64,000 nucleotides of DNA from JAJDYQ01 sp942491945 (GTDB lineage Bacteria; Pseudomonadota; Gammaproteobacteria; JAJDYQ01), in assembly GCA_942491945.1 (NCBI GenBank), contig CALODD010000067.1:10350-74349 (forward strand). The letters are read 5' to 3'. Of the stretch, positions 55,028 through 64,000 are shown one piece after another. Position 1 is the first letter of the stretch, and every line of letters starts with the position of its first letter. Below the pieces are notes generated by a model. The model was not told the origin of the DNA. It saw nothing but the letters and a program-made list of their open reading frames with translations, and did not search any database. The position numbers and the translations under genes were made by a program.

Positions 55028-56608
55028 ATGAGACATGGATATTTTGCTGAATGGACCGTACGTTGGCTGACGGCAGGGACTATTCTTTTGTGCATAGCTT
55101 CCGGGTGTGCGAAGTTACCTGACAACAGTGCATTAGTACCAACAACTGTTATTTCTGCAACAGAGCAAACCCACCTTGCCACCTTATTTGCAGATGACAA
55201 AAAGCAGCACCCAGGTCAGTCCGGCTTTTATCTGCTTGATAACGGACTTGACGCCTTTGTAGCAAGAGCAGTGCTTGTCCTGGCGGCTGAGAAAAGTATC
55301 GATCTGCAATATTACCTGTATCATCCCGATTTGGTTGGCGGGCTCCTTGCTGATTTGCTTCTCCAGGCAGCTGATCGAGGAGTCAGAGTACGCCTTCTTC
55401 TGGATGATATGGGCCTGGAAGGGCGTGATATAAATTTATTCACTATTGCCCAGCATCCGAATATTTCAGTTCGAATTTTTAACCCATTTATTCGCGGTAG
55501 TTCCAGGGTATCCCAGTTCATCACTCGATTTGGCAGCGTAACTCGTCGGATGCACAATAAATCGTTGACCATCGATAATCAGGCCACCATCGTAGGCGGT
55601 CGTAATATCGGTAACGAGTATTTTGCTGCAGACCCTGAACTTGCTTTTGGCGATATGGACGTTTTGGCAATAGGGCCGGTAGTTAACGAAATTTCAAACT
55701 CTTTTGATTCCTATTGGAATAATCCACTTTCCTACCCTGTGGAATTAATATCTTCTCAAAAGCCTGATCCAGAAGCCCTTGAACGAGCCAGGCCATTGCT
55801 GGATGCATATACAAAGAGGCCTGAAGCACAGCAATACGTTCAAGCCCTCAACAATTCACAATTAGCGAGAGAATTGAAAAACGATGTGCTGCCTTTTTCG
55901 TGGGGTAAAGCGGTGGCTGTTTATGATGATCCGGAGAAAATCACAGCTGCTTTGGACGCAAAAGATTTGCACCTCGCCACCCAGCTCAATCCATTGGTAA
56001 ACGAGTTAAGCTCTGAATTTTTAATGCTCAGTGCCTATTTTGTTCCTGGGAAAGAAGGGGTCGATTTTTTTAAAAAATTGCAGAGCCAGGGTGTTCAGGT
56101 GCGTATCTTAACCAATTCACTTGCCTCGACCGATGTCGCTGTTGTCCATTGCGGGTATGCAAAATATCGAAAGGAATTACTACGGGCTGGGGTGGAGTTG
56201 TATGAAGTCGCAATTGATGCTTTGCCGGCAGGGAAGAAAAAACAGCAAGTTTTCGATGGGGCATCTAGGGCAAGTCTGCATGCAAAATCCTATATTTTTG
56301 ACCGGCAGATCTTGTTTATAGGTTCCTTTAATTTTGACCCACGTTCAGCAGATCAGAACACGGAACTTGGGATTGTTTTCGATTCACCGGAGCTTGGCCG
56401 GAAAATAGGAAAGCGTTTTGATGAGCGGAAAAGTACAAACGTCTATCAGTTGCGGCTGGTCCCGGATAATTATGGTGGCGAGGATGTGGAGTGGGTCCGA
56501 AAGGAGGGGGGCAGAGAGGTGGTGCGCAGAGTGGAACCGGACACCTCTTTTTTCAAACGATTACTGGTCAGTGTAATGGCCTTGCTGCCTATAGAGTCGC
56601 AATTATAG
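55028..56608 (+). CDS. Phospholipase D family protein, ClsC-like cardiolipin synthase
   Basis: A 526-residue protein with an N-terminal signal and lipobox-like end (CIASGC). Two HKD motifs mark the phospholipase D fold: MHNKSLTIDNQATIVGGRNIGNEYF at about residue 175 and LHAKSYIFDRQILFIGSFNFDPRSADQNTELG at about 415. This spacing and the second-site wording match bacterial ClsC. ClsC joins phosphatidylethanolamine and phosphatidylglycerol to cardiolipin, usually with YmdB; no ymdB is seen here. Related DUF-type PLD hydrolases cannot be excluded. Confidence 0.85.
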   Translation: MRHGYFAEWTVRWLTAGTILLCIASGCAKLPDNSALVPTTVISATEQTHLATLFADDKKQHPGQSGFYLLDNGLDAFVARAVLVLAAEKSIDLQYYLYHPDLVGGLLADLLLQAADRGVRVRLLLDDMGLEGRDINLFTIAQHPNISVRIFNPFIRGSSRVSQFITRFGSVTRRMHNKSLTIDNQATIVGGRNIGNEYFAADPELAFGDMDVLAIGPVVNEISNSFDSYWNNPLSYPVELISSQKPDPEALERARPLLDAYTKRPEAQQYVQALNNSQLARELKNDVLPFSWGKAVAVYDDPEKITAALDAKDLHLATQLNPLVNELSSEFLMLSAYFVPGKEGVDFFKKLQSQGVQVRILTNSLASTDVAVVHCGYAKYRKELLRAGVELYEVAIDALPAGKKKQQVFDGASRASLHAKSYIFDRQILFIGSFNFDPRSADQNTELGIVFDSPELGRKIGKRFDERKSTNVYQLRLVPDNYGGEDVEWVRKEGGREVVRRVEPDTSFFKRLLVSVMALLPIESQL

Positions 56609-56612
56609 AAAA

Positions 56613-56634
56613 AGGGCAGGGAGATTCCTGCCCT
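56613..56634 (-). terminator. Intrinsic terminator after the acuI-like gene
   Basis: AGGGCAGG and CCTGCCCT form a perfect 8-bp stem around a 6-base loop. Read on the minus strand it is followed by a run of five T's, which fits termination of the reductase transcript. It lies between two convergent genes. Confidence 0.8.
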
Positions 56635-56664
56635 CTTAGCAATACAATGTACGGTTGAGCTTGT

Positions 56665-57669
56665 TTATTTGCTAATTTTCACGATGGCCCGACCTCTGTT
56701 TTTACCTTGCAGGATCAGATCGATTCGCTCATCCAGGGCTTCCATGTTGGGTAATTCAGTGGTTATGTCTTCCAGGTAGTCGAGCTTCCAGTCAGAAGCG
56801 ATTTTGTTCCAAACCGCCATCCTGGTGTCAACCGGACAGTTTACCGAATCAATACCCAGCAGGCTTACCCCATTAAGGATGAATGGGTAAATGGAAGAAG
56901 ATAGCTCCGCAGACCCAACATTGCCGCAACAGGTGACGGAACCACCATATTTGGTTGTTTTGATAGCGGTAGAAAGGATGTTGCCGGCTACCGTATCAAT
57001 GGCTCCTGCCCAACGGGGCTTTAGCATGGGGCGTCCGCTCTTGTCATCTGCCTCTTCGATGGAGATAACTTCTTTAGCGCCAAGTTTTTTAAGATATTCT
57101 GTTTCATCAACAATACCGTTGACAGCCACCACCTCGTAGCCTGATTTGACCAGGATGGAAAGCGCTATGCTGCCCACTCCGCCGGTGGCACCGGTTACCA
57201 GGACTGGTCCATTTCCCGGCACGACCCCATTATTAATCATCTTGTAACAAGAAAGAGCTGCTGTAAAACCGGCAGTGCCGTAGATCATGCTCTCGCGCAG
57301 GGTAAGGTTTTCCGGCAGCTTAACTATCCAGTCGGCCGGCACCCTGATGTATTCCTGATATCCACCAGTGGTATTCATGCCCAGGTCGTAGCCGGTAATC
57401 AGCACCTCTTCACCTGGGGTAAACTTACTGTTTGTGCTTTCCACAACCACCCCGGCTGCATCGATTCCAGGAGTGTGCGGATAATAGCGGCTCACCCCTT
57501 TGTTGCCGATTGCAGAGAGAGCATCCTTATAATTTAAGGAGGAGTATTGGACGTTGATGATAACCTCTCCTTCGGGGAGGTCGCTGATTTGCTTTTCCCC
57601 TATTTTGCGGGTGAATTTCTTGTCGTCGGACTCCGTAACGATCATTGCCTTGAATGTGATGTTTTCCAT
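56665..57669 (-). CDS. YhdH/AcuI-type acrylyl-CoA reductase family protein
   Basis: A 334-residue zinc-free MDR oxidoreductase. Family features are YSSLNYKDALSAIG near the start, FTPGEEVLITGYDLGMNTTGGYQEYIRV, the NADPH-binding VTGATGGVGSIALSIL and the LGIDSVNCPVDTRMAVWNKI block that is characteristic of YhdH/AcuI. AcuI reduces acrylyl-CoA to propionyl-CoA. An in-frame ATG lies at 57,696, but ATG 57,669 has an AGAGGAG ribosome site and matches the family start. It lies 78 bases downstream of a TetR gene on the same strand, which probably controls it. Confidence 0.88.
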   Translation of the reverse strand: MENITFKAMIVTESDDKKFTRKIGEKQISDLPEGEVIINVQYSSLNYKDALSAIGNKGVSRYYPHTPGIDAAGVVVESTNSKFTPGEEVLITGYDLGMNTTGGYQEYIRVPADWIVKLPENLTLRESMIYGTAGFTAALSCYKMINNGVVPGNGPVLVTGATGGVGSIALSILVKSGYEVVAVNGIVDETEYLKKLGAKEVISIEEADDKSGRPMLKPRWAGAIDTVAGNILSTAIKTTKYGGSVTCCGNVGSAELSSSIYPFILNGVSLLGIDSVNCPVDTRMAVWNKIASDWKLDYLEDITTELPNMEALDERIDLILQGKNRGRAIVKISK

Positions 57670-57747
57670 GCTCTGCTCCTCTTTTAATGTGGCCATTTGT
57701 TGTGGTGGATGGAACGTGTGTATCCTGCTTAACTTCAGTATCTATGG

Positions 57748-58338
57748 TTAACAAAGAATAATGTGCCGCAGGGTCTGGTGAAAACTTTCCAGTGGTTGCT
57801 GGTTTTTGTTAGCCTTCATAATCACCAGTGCCCCCAGCCAACTGTTACGCAGCAAATCAGTCAATTGCTCAATATCCCGATCAGCCGGCAAGTCGCCTTT
57901 GGCCTGCGCTTCCTTGAGGCACTCAATAATCGGTTGATATTCTTTGGTAAAAGCGGTTGAAGCCTCGGTGGCAATAAGTTCGCTCACATCAGCCATTTCC
58001 AAGGTGATGTTGCACAGAAAACAGCCAAATGAAAATCTTCCTCGGTTAATAAAGTGGTCAATCTTCATCCGGTAGAGGTTTTCAATGCGTTGAAGAGGCG
58101 GTGTTTCGGAATCGGTAAGGATCTCCTCCATCACTGACAGTTCTTTACCAGTGAAGTACTGCATTGCTGCAACCGCAAAGTCCTCTTTGGAGTGGAAATA
58201 ATTGTAAAAGCTCCCTTTCGGAATACCGGCAGCATCTGTAATTTCCTTAACTCCCGTGGCATTGTATCCTTTTCTATACAGTGCCTTGAGTCCTTTCCTG
58301 ATAATGAGACGTTTTTTTTCTTCCTGCTTTTCTTTCAT
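57748..58338 (-). CDS. TetR/AcrR-family transcriptional repressor
   Basis: A 196-residue regulator. The N-terminal helix-turn-helix is seen as IIRKGLKALYRKGYNATGVKEITDAAGIPKGSFYNYFHSKEDF. The ligand-binding C-terminal part (about 75-196) has no close match I can name; its family resembles the TetR_C_6/AcuR-NemR-like group. It precedes the acrylyl-CoA-reductase-like gene, so acrylate, quinones or other electrophiles are plausible but unproven inducers. Confidence 0.88.
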   Translation of the reverse strand: MKEKQEEKKRLIIRKGLKALYRKGYNATGVKEITDAAGIPKGSFYNYFHSKEDFAVAAMQYFTGKELSVMEEILTDSETPPLQRIENLYRMKIDHFINRGRFSFGCFLCNITLEMADVSELIATEASTAFTKEYQPIIECLKEAQAKGDLPADRDIEQLTDLLRNSWLGALVIMKANKNQQPLESFHQTLRHIILC

Positions 58339-58351
58339 GTCGTTACAATAT

Positions 58352-58359
58352 GACCGGTC
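58352..58359. promoter_or_regulatory. Candidate TetR operator
   Basis: The perfect palindrome GACCGGTC lies 13 bases upstream of the tetR start codon. Short central palindromes of this kind are typical TetR-family operators. No second copy was seen before the reductase gene, so it would serve autoregulation. Confidence 0.4.
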
Positions 58360-58492
58360 GTCTTAAAAAGCAACTTGTTTTTATGGAGTTGTAAGTGTTT
58401 GTAACTAAATTTTTTTAATTACGGAGGGTTACTTGTGTCGTTTTTTGGGTAAGTCAAATGTCCGACGACCGCAAGCGAGTGAAAGAGGTGGC

Positions 58493-59236
58493 TCAAGAGC
58501 GCACAAAGAAAATGAGGGTCATAATAAAACCTATACTCACAATGCTCAATCGCAACAGCCTTGCAGGCATAGCCTTGGCGAGAAGTGCTCCCAAATATCC
58601 ACCAATGGTAGTTGCCGCCATCATAACAACTGCCTGCGGCCACTGGACAATGCCTGCAACGGCAAAGGTGATCACCGATACAGTAGATAAAACCAGTGAC
58701 ATGCCATTTTTCAGCCCGTTCATTAAATGCAGGTCCTGCATGCCGAAAGTGATAAATGCGGCGAGAAGAATTATTCCAAGCCCACCGTTAAAATATCCGC
58801 CATATATGGAAACAGCGAGCAGGATTGGTGTTTCTGCCTGGTGCAACGGTTTATGTGCAGTTGCAAGCAACTCTGTACAGCGCTTGCCAAAAGCAAAAAC
58901 CAGTGTAGCAAAAAGCAGTAGCCAGGGAACAATTGAAGAGAAAACTGCATTGGAGGTCACTAAAAGCAAAAGTGAACCAACAAGGCCGCCGACAATGGAA
59001 AGAAAGAGGTAATGGCGTAGTACTTTTCGGTCAAAGGCGAGGATTTCTTTTCTGAAACCTGCAGCCGCGCCCAGATATCCAGGAAAGACAGCCACAGCAC
59101 TGGTAGCGTTGGCACTCACCGGCGGGATACCTGCATAAACAAGGGCAGGGAAGGTGAGAAAACTGCCGCCTCCGGCAATAGCATTAAGAATACCTGCAAA
59201 AAAACCAGCGACTATTAAGACGAACCATTCAAACAT
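58493..59236 (-). CDS. TauE/SafE-family sulfite-exporter-like permease
   Basis: A 247-residue membrane protein with about eight helices. The family repeat is clear: FFAGILNAIAGGGSFLTFPALVYAGIPP in the first half and IYGGYFNGGLGIILLAAFITFG in the second. TauE/SafE proteins export sulfite, sulfoacetate or related organosulfur anions. The substrate here cannot be assigned. It is divergent from the MFS gene. Confidence 0.87.
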   Translation of the reverse strand: MFEWFVLIVAGFFAGILNAIAGGGSFLTFPALVYAGIPPVSANATSAVAVFPGYLGAAAGFRKEILAFDRKVLRHYLFLSIVGGLVGSLLLLVTSNAVFSSIVPWLLLFATLVFAFGKRCTELLATAHKPLHQAETPILLAVSIYGGYFNGGLGIILLAAFITFGMQDLHLMNGLKNGMSLVLSTVSVITFAVAGIVQWPQAVVMMAATTIGGYLGALLAKAMPARLLRLSIVSIGFIMTLIFFVRS

Positions 59237-59274
59237 GATGTGCTTTTTTTAGATGAATTGGTGGAGTATGTAGT

Positions 59275-60513
59275 ATGCTCATAGTTTTCACTTTTCCGTC
59301 AGCAAGAGGGCCTATGACGAGCAAACCACTTTTTGGCAGAGAGTTTCTAGCACTTTGTGCCATTACTTTTCTTACTCTTTGCAATACTGCCGTTTTTTTT
59401 AACTTTTTTCCATATTTGCTGAGTCTTGGATTTTCAACTCAGGAAACAGGCATGCTCATTGGTCTCTATCCTTTGACATCAATGTGCATGTATGGAGGGG
59501 TGAGCAGGTTTATAACGTCAAAAAATGCCTGTGTCATCATGGTAATCGGTTTGCTCATTACAGCATGCTGCGGCATCGCCTACCAGTTTTCGGTCTCCAT
59601 GCTTCCCCTTATCTGCATTCGGATTGCCAGTGGTATTGGTTTGTTTTTTACGATGGCATCGTGCATGACTCTTTTTGTGGCGGTTATCCCTCCCCTGAAA
59701 ACAGGGCTGGCATTTAGCCTGTATTCGGTGGCGATGCTGCTCCCGTATTCCATCATGCCTGCCATCACAGAGGTAACTCAATCATGGTTCCGTAGCCCGG
59801 CAACTATGTATATGCTCACAGCTTTGTTTCTGGTGCCGACAGCCGTTTTTGCAACAGTCAACAAGGCCAAAATGTGCCGCCATAGCAGTGCAGACAAAGA
59901 GCAGGCAGCTGAGCCACTGGTGAAAAGTGGGTATCGTCACAATCTGCTTCGCGTGCAGGTTGCAGGAATACTTTTTATTAATGCGAGTTATTTTTTTCTT
60001 TTTTCATCTTTGTTTTACTTCCTTAAAGGGTACGGTTTAGAGCAGGGGATAGCTAATCCTGGTTATTTTTTTACCATCCAAATGGGCATTATGGTTACCA
60101 TGCGCCTGTTTGGCAGCAGAGTCTTTGACTTGTACAGCAAAGAGCATCTTATATTGTCTGCCTTACTTATTACCGGCGTTGGCTATGGCATCCTTGCCGT
60201 TGGTGTGAGCGGCCCGCTATTTTTTGCCATTGCTGTACTGTTCGGCATGGGGATGGGGCTTTGCATCCCTCCTCTCAATGCGTTGATGTATCTGAACTCA
60301 GAACCACAGTTTCGCGGATACAATGCCAATATGATGATGCTGGCCATGCATTTTGGCTCTTTTGCCGGTCCTTTTGGCGGTTCATGGCTTATTGCAACCG
60401 GCGGATACCCTGCCTATTGCTTGGGTACCATCGGCTTAATCTTGTTGGCAGCTTTGGTTATCCTCTCTTTGATGAAATGGAAACAGCCGGTTGCAGGCGA
60501 AAGTCAGGCATAA
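59275..60513 (+). CDS. MFS transporter
   Basis: A 412-residue major facilitator with 12 predicted helices, starting at about residue 22. Features include LIGLYPLTSMCMYGGVSRF between helices 2 and 3 and FGMGMGLCIPPLNALMYL in the second half. ATG 59,275 has a GGTGGAG site about 9 bases upstream; ATG 59,314, preceded very closely by AAGAGGG, is an alternative that would remove 13 residues. No substrate can be assigned. Confidence 0.87.
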   Translation: MLIVFTFPSARGPMTSKPLFGREFLALCAITFLTLCNTAVFFNFFPYLLSLGFSTQETGMLIGLYPLTSMCMYGGVSRFITSKNACVIMVIGLLITACCGIAYQFSVSMLPLICIRIASGIGLFFTMASCMTLFVAVIPPLKTGLAFSLYSVAMLLPYSIMPAITEVTQSWFRSPATMYMLTALFLVPTAVFATVNKAKMCRHSSADKEQAAEPLVKSGYRHNLLRVQVAGILFINASYFFLFSSLFYFLKGYGLEQGIANPGYFFTIQMGIMVTMRLFGSRVFDLYSKEHLILSALLITGVGYGILAVGVSGPLFFAIAVLFGMGMGLCIPPLNALMYLNSEPQFRGYNANMMMLAMHFGSFAGPFGGSWLIATGGYPAYCLGTIGLILLAALVILSLMKWKQPVAGESQA

Positions 60514-60563
60514 CGCACCCCTAAAGAGTAGAGCTGCTGCCGGCTTGTGCAGCTTCCACCTGT

Positions 60564-61385
60564 CTACTCTCCTGCCAAAATCTCAAAAATTTCCGGGAGG
60601 GCCTGGCCGCTCGGTTTTTGGACAAAAAAACCTCTCCCACTGCGCAGCGCCATGTCGGAAAAGGTGTTTTCTTCAATATTTATGTCGATAATGGTGCCGC
60701 CCTGCTGGTATACGGCCATTGCCACCTGATTGGGAAGGTTGGTAGCCCCGGCAGTACCCACAATGATCAATAGATCTGTCTTTTGTGCGGCTTCAAGGGC
60801 ACTGTGGAAATGATAGTGATGCTCATTATAGCTCTCGTCAAAGAGGAGGATATGGGGTCTGCTCATGGATCCGCATCGAGGGCAGCGTAAATAGTGCCTG
60901 TCATATTCTGTAAAGGGATCTTCTTTGGCTTTACCAGGGACTTCTTCCGGGATTGGATATACTTCAGGCGTACATTCTTCCAGGCATCGCATGTATGATA
61001 CGTTGCCGTGAATCTGCATGGTTTTTTCAAGGCTGTTTCCTGCACGCAGATGGAGACCATCGATATTTTGGGTGATCAGGGTGAAACGATCACCGAATTC
61101 CGCTTCCATATCAACCAGGGCAAAATGACCGGGATTGGGTTCTGCACTACGGCAGACTCCCATTCGGTAGAGATACCATCGCCAGACCTCTTCAGGGTAC
61201 TGGGACAGCATGTGAAAGGTGGCCATTTCCTGTGGATGGTATTCTTTAGAGCCAAAGGTCCAGTATCCTTCGGGACCACGAAAGGTGGGGATACCGCTTT
61301 CTGCTGAAATACCGGCACCGGTCATGACGGTAATTTTTCCCTGTTGCTTAAATTGTGCAAGAGCATCAATCAATTGCTGGTCCAT
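60564..61385 (-). CDS. Sir2-family NAD-dependent protein deacylase
   Basis: A 273-residue sirtuin. The NAD-binding GAGISAESGIPTFRGPEGYW lies near residue 22; TQNIDGLHLRAG and the catalytic His of QIHGNVSYMRC follow. Four zinc cysteines are split as C-x3-C (RCLEEC) and C-x2-C (RCPRCG). PHILLFDESY and IIVGTAGATNLPNQV complete the fold. It removes acyl groups from lysines; the preferred acyl group cannot be read here. Its stop lies close to the MFS stop, so the two converge. Confidence 0.9.
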   Translation of the reverse strand: MDQQLIDALAQFKQQGKITVMTGAGISAESGIPTFRGPEGYWTFGSKEYHPQEMATFHMLSQYPEEVWRWYLYRMGVCRSAEPNPGHFALVDMEAEFGDRFTLITQNIDGLHLRAGNSLEKTMQIHGNVSYMRCLEECTPEVYPIPEEVPGKAKEDPFTEYDRHYLRCPRCGSMSRPHILLFDESYNEHHYHFHSALEAAQKTDLLIIVGTAGATNLPNQVAMAVYQQGGTIIDINIEENTFSDMALRSGRGFFVQKPSGQALPEIFEILAGE

Positions 61386-61577
61386 GGTCCCTCCGCAGGT
61401 TTTTCGCTATAAGTTACAGGTAGTGTTTGTTTTTTGGGTGTCTGATATGGTTGTATAGCAGGGTTGGGCAGACACTCCGGCGTTATGTTTGCAGGATATA
61501 GTGCAACATCAAGTTATATAAGGTGTCCTGTATACAACCACGGATTACGATCATGTACAATTGGAGATGAGAAGGTA

Positions 61578-61795
61578 GTGAAAAAAATAATCAGGCAGAT
61601 ATTAACTTCCCGCGTATATGAGGCGGCCATCGAAACATCGCTTGACGAGGCGGTCGCTCTTTCTCTGCAGACGGAAAATACAATTTTGCTCAAGCGCGAA
61701 GATCAACAGCCTGTTTTTTCCTTTAAAATACGTGGAGCTTATAACCGTATATCCCAGCTGAGCAATAAGGAGCGTGCCAAGGGTGTCATAACTGT
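61578..61795 (+). CDS. ilvA: Threonine ammonia-lyase, N-terminal fragment cut at a join
   Basis: About 72 residues of IlvA from GTG 61,578. The end carries the PLP-lysine box FSFKIRGAYNRISQLS, where the Lys forms the internal aldimine, followed by ERAKGVIT. Family proteins continue as ASAGNHAQG; here the sequence stops matching at ~61,793 and reads into a minus-strand cphA gene. More than 400 residues are missing. The enzyme would deaminate threonine to 2-oxobutyrate for isoleucine synthesis; this piece cannot. Confidence 0.85.
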
Positions 61796-63400
61796 ACAAA
61801 GATGATCCATTCTTCGTCATTCTCAATTTCCAGCACGCATGCGAGGGCTGATCCGCCAATGTTTCCCCGGACCTTTACACCGTTCTTCGGACTCCCATAG
61901 AAGCCCGTTCCACACTGAACCCCAGCGGCAAACTGCAGCGTATTTCGGGTGGTGGTTTTTGATTCTGCGTTAAGAACGAGCAGCTTGACGCGCTTGCACG
62001 TTTCATCACGCTGCGTTTCAGCATGCCCATTTCTTCCACTGTATCAATGCCATCCTCGCCGATATGGTCGTGGGTAAGCATTAAGACATACAGCCACATC
62101 ACACTGGTCCAGACTTAAACCCGCTGTTAGCTACCCCACCACACGCAGTCTCAAGCACACACGCGTTTGATGTCGCGGGATTCAGGCAGGAGATGGTGTC
62201 CCTCAGCGCCGGAAAAGTCACGCACTGCTTGTAGCAAAGTTCTCGTTGATGTAAACGCTGCTGGTACTCGCCATCCCTGGTGAGAATCCAGCCAATCCCG
62301 CGGCATCACGTGTGGTCGTTGTTGAGGTCGTGGTCTTGCCGTTCGTGCCGGTGACTGCTATCAGCGGGGTTCGGCTTGGCGTTCCCGGTGGATACAACCA
62401 GCGTACGAATCGCTCGGCTGCCATGGCCATCAGTTCTGGTTCGTTGATTAGTAGCCGATCCAGCTGAGGGGCAGGATCCAGGCTAACGACGGCACCGCCA
62501 GTGTCCGTCAGCGGACGACCCGGGTCTTGAGTCACCAGCGTGATATTCAGGAAACCTGCAAATTCAGGTCCTTGATATCTGCAGTGCCATATCCAGTATG
62601 AGGTGTACTGCTTTTAGAAACCTGTAGCGGTGAAACCAAGAGCATCTATTGCGCCGACTAATTCGTTGTCGTGCCAGTGAATAAGTGAATCGTTGAACCG
62701 GTGATGTGTTTTTCGACACATGACTCGGCGGCGTTCTCGTGCAAAGTCTGTGCAAATGCACGTGTCACCTCTGCTTCTGGGCAAATTGCTGTATAGAGTG
62801 TGGCCCACAGGTGGCTTCTTGTCGCGGGGCTTTCTGACCAGTTTGGGTACGACCGGGTAGCCAATCCTTTCGGCAGACCGGACTGCGCGTCTGGCAGAAA
62901 CAATATTACGAAACTCCCGGTCCTGTCTGGGTAAGGGCAACCCGAGCCCAAGCATAAATTGGAACAGTTTTTCCCGATCGAACAGCAATGGTGCCAGTTC
63001 CGGGGTTCGATCGATACACAGGGTGCCGTCGGTAATGTGTTGGTAACAGGAGTGCCCAAGCTTGAGCAAACCATTCCTGCGAATTCGAAAATCACCTTCC
63101 AGCACACCGTAGGGCTCGCGTTCCAGTTTGACGCAGGGTACATCCATCCTTGCTGCCGCATCGATAATGGCCAGGGCATCCAGTGGCAATACATGTTTCT
63201 TTGCCAAGGCAAGGAATGTCCCGTACATGTCTTTCAAGTCAGCTTCGGCAAGTTCACTGTTCGATTCCCATTCCAGTTCCGGAACCGATTCGTTCATAAT
63301 GCGCAAGGCGAGTTCACCTGCATCTGAACCAGTTTCCAGGTGCTCAAATTCAAAGATCAGACGGCATTGGTTGGCATCTGGATCTGGCAATGCCGTCTGA
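61786..63400 (-). pseudogene. cphA: Cyanophycin synthetase-like gene, frameshifted
   Basis: Read on the minus strand, fragments in several frames follow the order of CphA. First come CRLIFEFEHLETG and LLKLGHSCYQHITDG; then an ATP-grasp part with SAERIGYPVVPKLV and SEAEV-like AEVTRAFAQTLHENAAESCVE; then DPGRPLTDTGGAVV. Next is the Mur-ligase part with YPPGTPSRTPLIAVTGTNGKTTT and HDHIGEDGIDTVEEM, and finally GNIGGSALACVLE-IENDEEWIIFV near 61,800, before a TGA at 61,786-61,788. The complete protein would polymerise aspartate and arginine. Several frame changes, plus an apparent ~400-base deficit in the ATP-grasp part, make this a decayed or poorly read gene. Confidence 0.75.
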
Positions 63401-64000
63401 AGAAGACTCTATGGCCTGCGGCCTGTTGTGTTGCAAGTGCGATTTCAGTCACCCAAAGCCCGCATCGAGCACTGGGAACGCCTCACTGGTACCGGGTTCA
63501 TTCTCCCCTTCGGCAAAAACCTGTGGGACGTCGCAGCCCAGATCCTCCAGCTTGGTACGTATTGCCTGTAAGCAATCGGATCTTGTCAAATGGAGAATTT
63601 CCAGTTCTGCTGGTGACAACTGCAGGAACCATTCGATTACAGTCTTATCTGACCGGCGATTTAGGCCAATGTACGGGGTCTGACATCGTGGCGTTTTTGG
63701 CTAGGTTCCGTTTGAGGGCCAGTGCTGGCAACTTCAGCTAAGAAGGCGCTGTAACGAATGGAAAAGAAACTCTCCTGCACCTTCGTGGTCAAATATCCAG
63801 ACCTCTTCCAGTTTCAGGTGGCCTTGTAGGTTTTGTTGTGCACTGCGCCTGTTCTGCCCGTCTATGGTTTGGCACATACCCGTCATTGGCGGCATAAAGT
63901 GGTAGCAGCCGCTGTGATACCTGCCAAATTTTGTGTGCCGGATAGCCATCGCTGCATATTTGGCATCTTAGCATCCTCCAGATCGCGGCAGGATCGCTCA
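63401..64000 (-). other. Likely upstream part of the CphA-like gene, frames broken
   Basis: On the minus strand, one open stretch reads PYIGLNRRSDKTVIEWFLQL to DLGCDVPQVFAEGENEPGT (about 63,680-63,465). A second, in another frame, reads VTEIALATQQAAGHRVFF just before 63,400. The latter resembles the LALALQRLAGHPV part of CphA N-terminal domains. The rest to 64,000 shows no open frame I can name. I take it as the gene's start with further indels. Confidence 0.4.

Noticed and set aside
58458..59012. 184-residue open frame on the plus strand
   Set aside because: It lies wholly opposite the TauE/SafE gene, whose membrane-helix pattern and family motifs are clear; it shows no domain of its own.
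60525..60570. Inverted repeat AGAGTAGA/TCTACTCT between the MFS and sirtuin genes
   Set aside because: The arms are separated by 30 bases and there is no T-run in a suitable place; the right arm overlaps the sirtuin stop.
1..64000. CRISPR arrays, tRNA or rRNA genes, insertion sequences
   Set aside because: No regularly spaced repeats, cloverleaf-like sequence or transposase motifs were recognised on either strand by eye; a tRNAscan or ISfinder run would settle it.

Overview
The window reads as three pieces of DNA of different origin joined end to end. Piece 1 (1-~48,965) is the replication-origin region of a gammaproteobacterium. The gene order is diagnostic: dnaA-dnaN-recF-gyrB runs on the minus strand, divergent from rpmH-rnpA-yidC-mnmE, followed by mnmG-rsmG-parA-parB-atpIBEFHAGD on the plus strand. 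Piece 2 (~49,091-61,793) has no link to that neighbourhood. It carries a repeat-containing secreted protein, a PpnN-like nucleosidase, a DUF547 protein, a ClsC-like phospholipase D, an AcuI/YhdH reductase with a TetR regulator, a TauE-type exporter, an MFS transporter, a sirtuin and a broken threonine dehydratase; I suspect a sulfate-reducer-like deltaproteobacterium but cannot prove it. Piece 3 (~61,794-64,000) is a heavily frameshifted cyanophycin-synthetase (CphA) gene on the minus strand. Both joins cut a conserved gene in mid-sequence, and the first carries a degraded fold-back copy of atpD, so an assembly or amplification chimera is the simplest explanation.

Piece 1, left part (1-20,709): sensor histidine kinases, two paralogous soluble Cache-type proteins next to kinases, a haem/tRNA/ribosome-modification cluster (rimO, tsaC, hemF, with hemH divergent), a MotA/TolQ-like plus ExbD/MotB-like pair, an RND efflux pair whose pump has an extra membrane domain, a methyltransferase with a signal peptide, a PhoH ATPase, xthA and several unknowns. 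Middle part (20,862-27,279): gor, glyS without glyQ, a MazG-like protein, gmhB, plsC, a ParE/RelE-type toxin-antitoxin pair and an orphan coiled-coil protein.

Origin part (27,286-48,965): three perfect parS sites lie inside recF, DnaA boxes lie in the dnaN-dnaA and dnaA-rpmH gaps, and parAB lies about 10 kb away, so replication initiation and origin segregation elements are both present. The ATP synthase operon has a readable promoter. gyrB, rsmG and parB are interrupted by single-base insertions or deletions, several of them in homopolymers; for such conserved genes this points to sequence error rather than real decay.

The most interesting candidates for undescribed biology are the MotA/ExbD-like energised complex beside an RND pump (6,939-13,603) and the repeated pairing of a membrane-less Cache protein with a histidine kinase (141-2,805 and 15,969-19,957). 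No tRNA, rRNA, CRISPR array or insertion sequence was seen.
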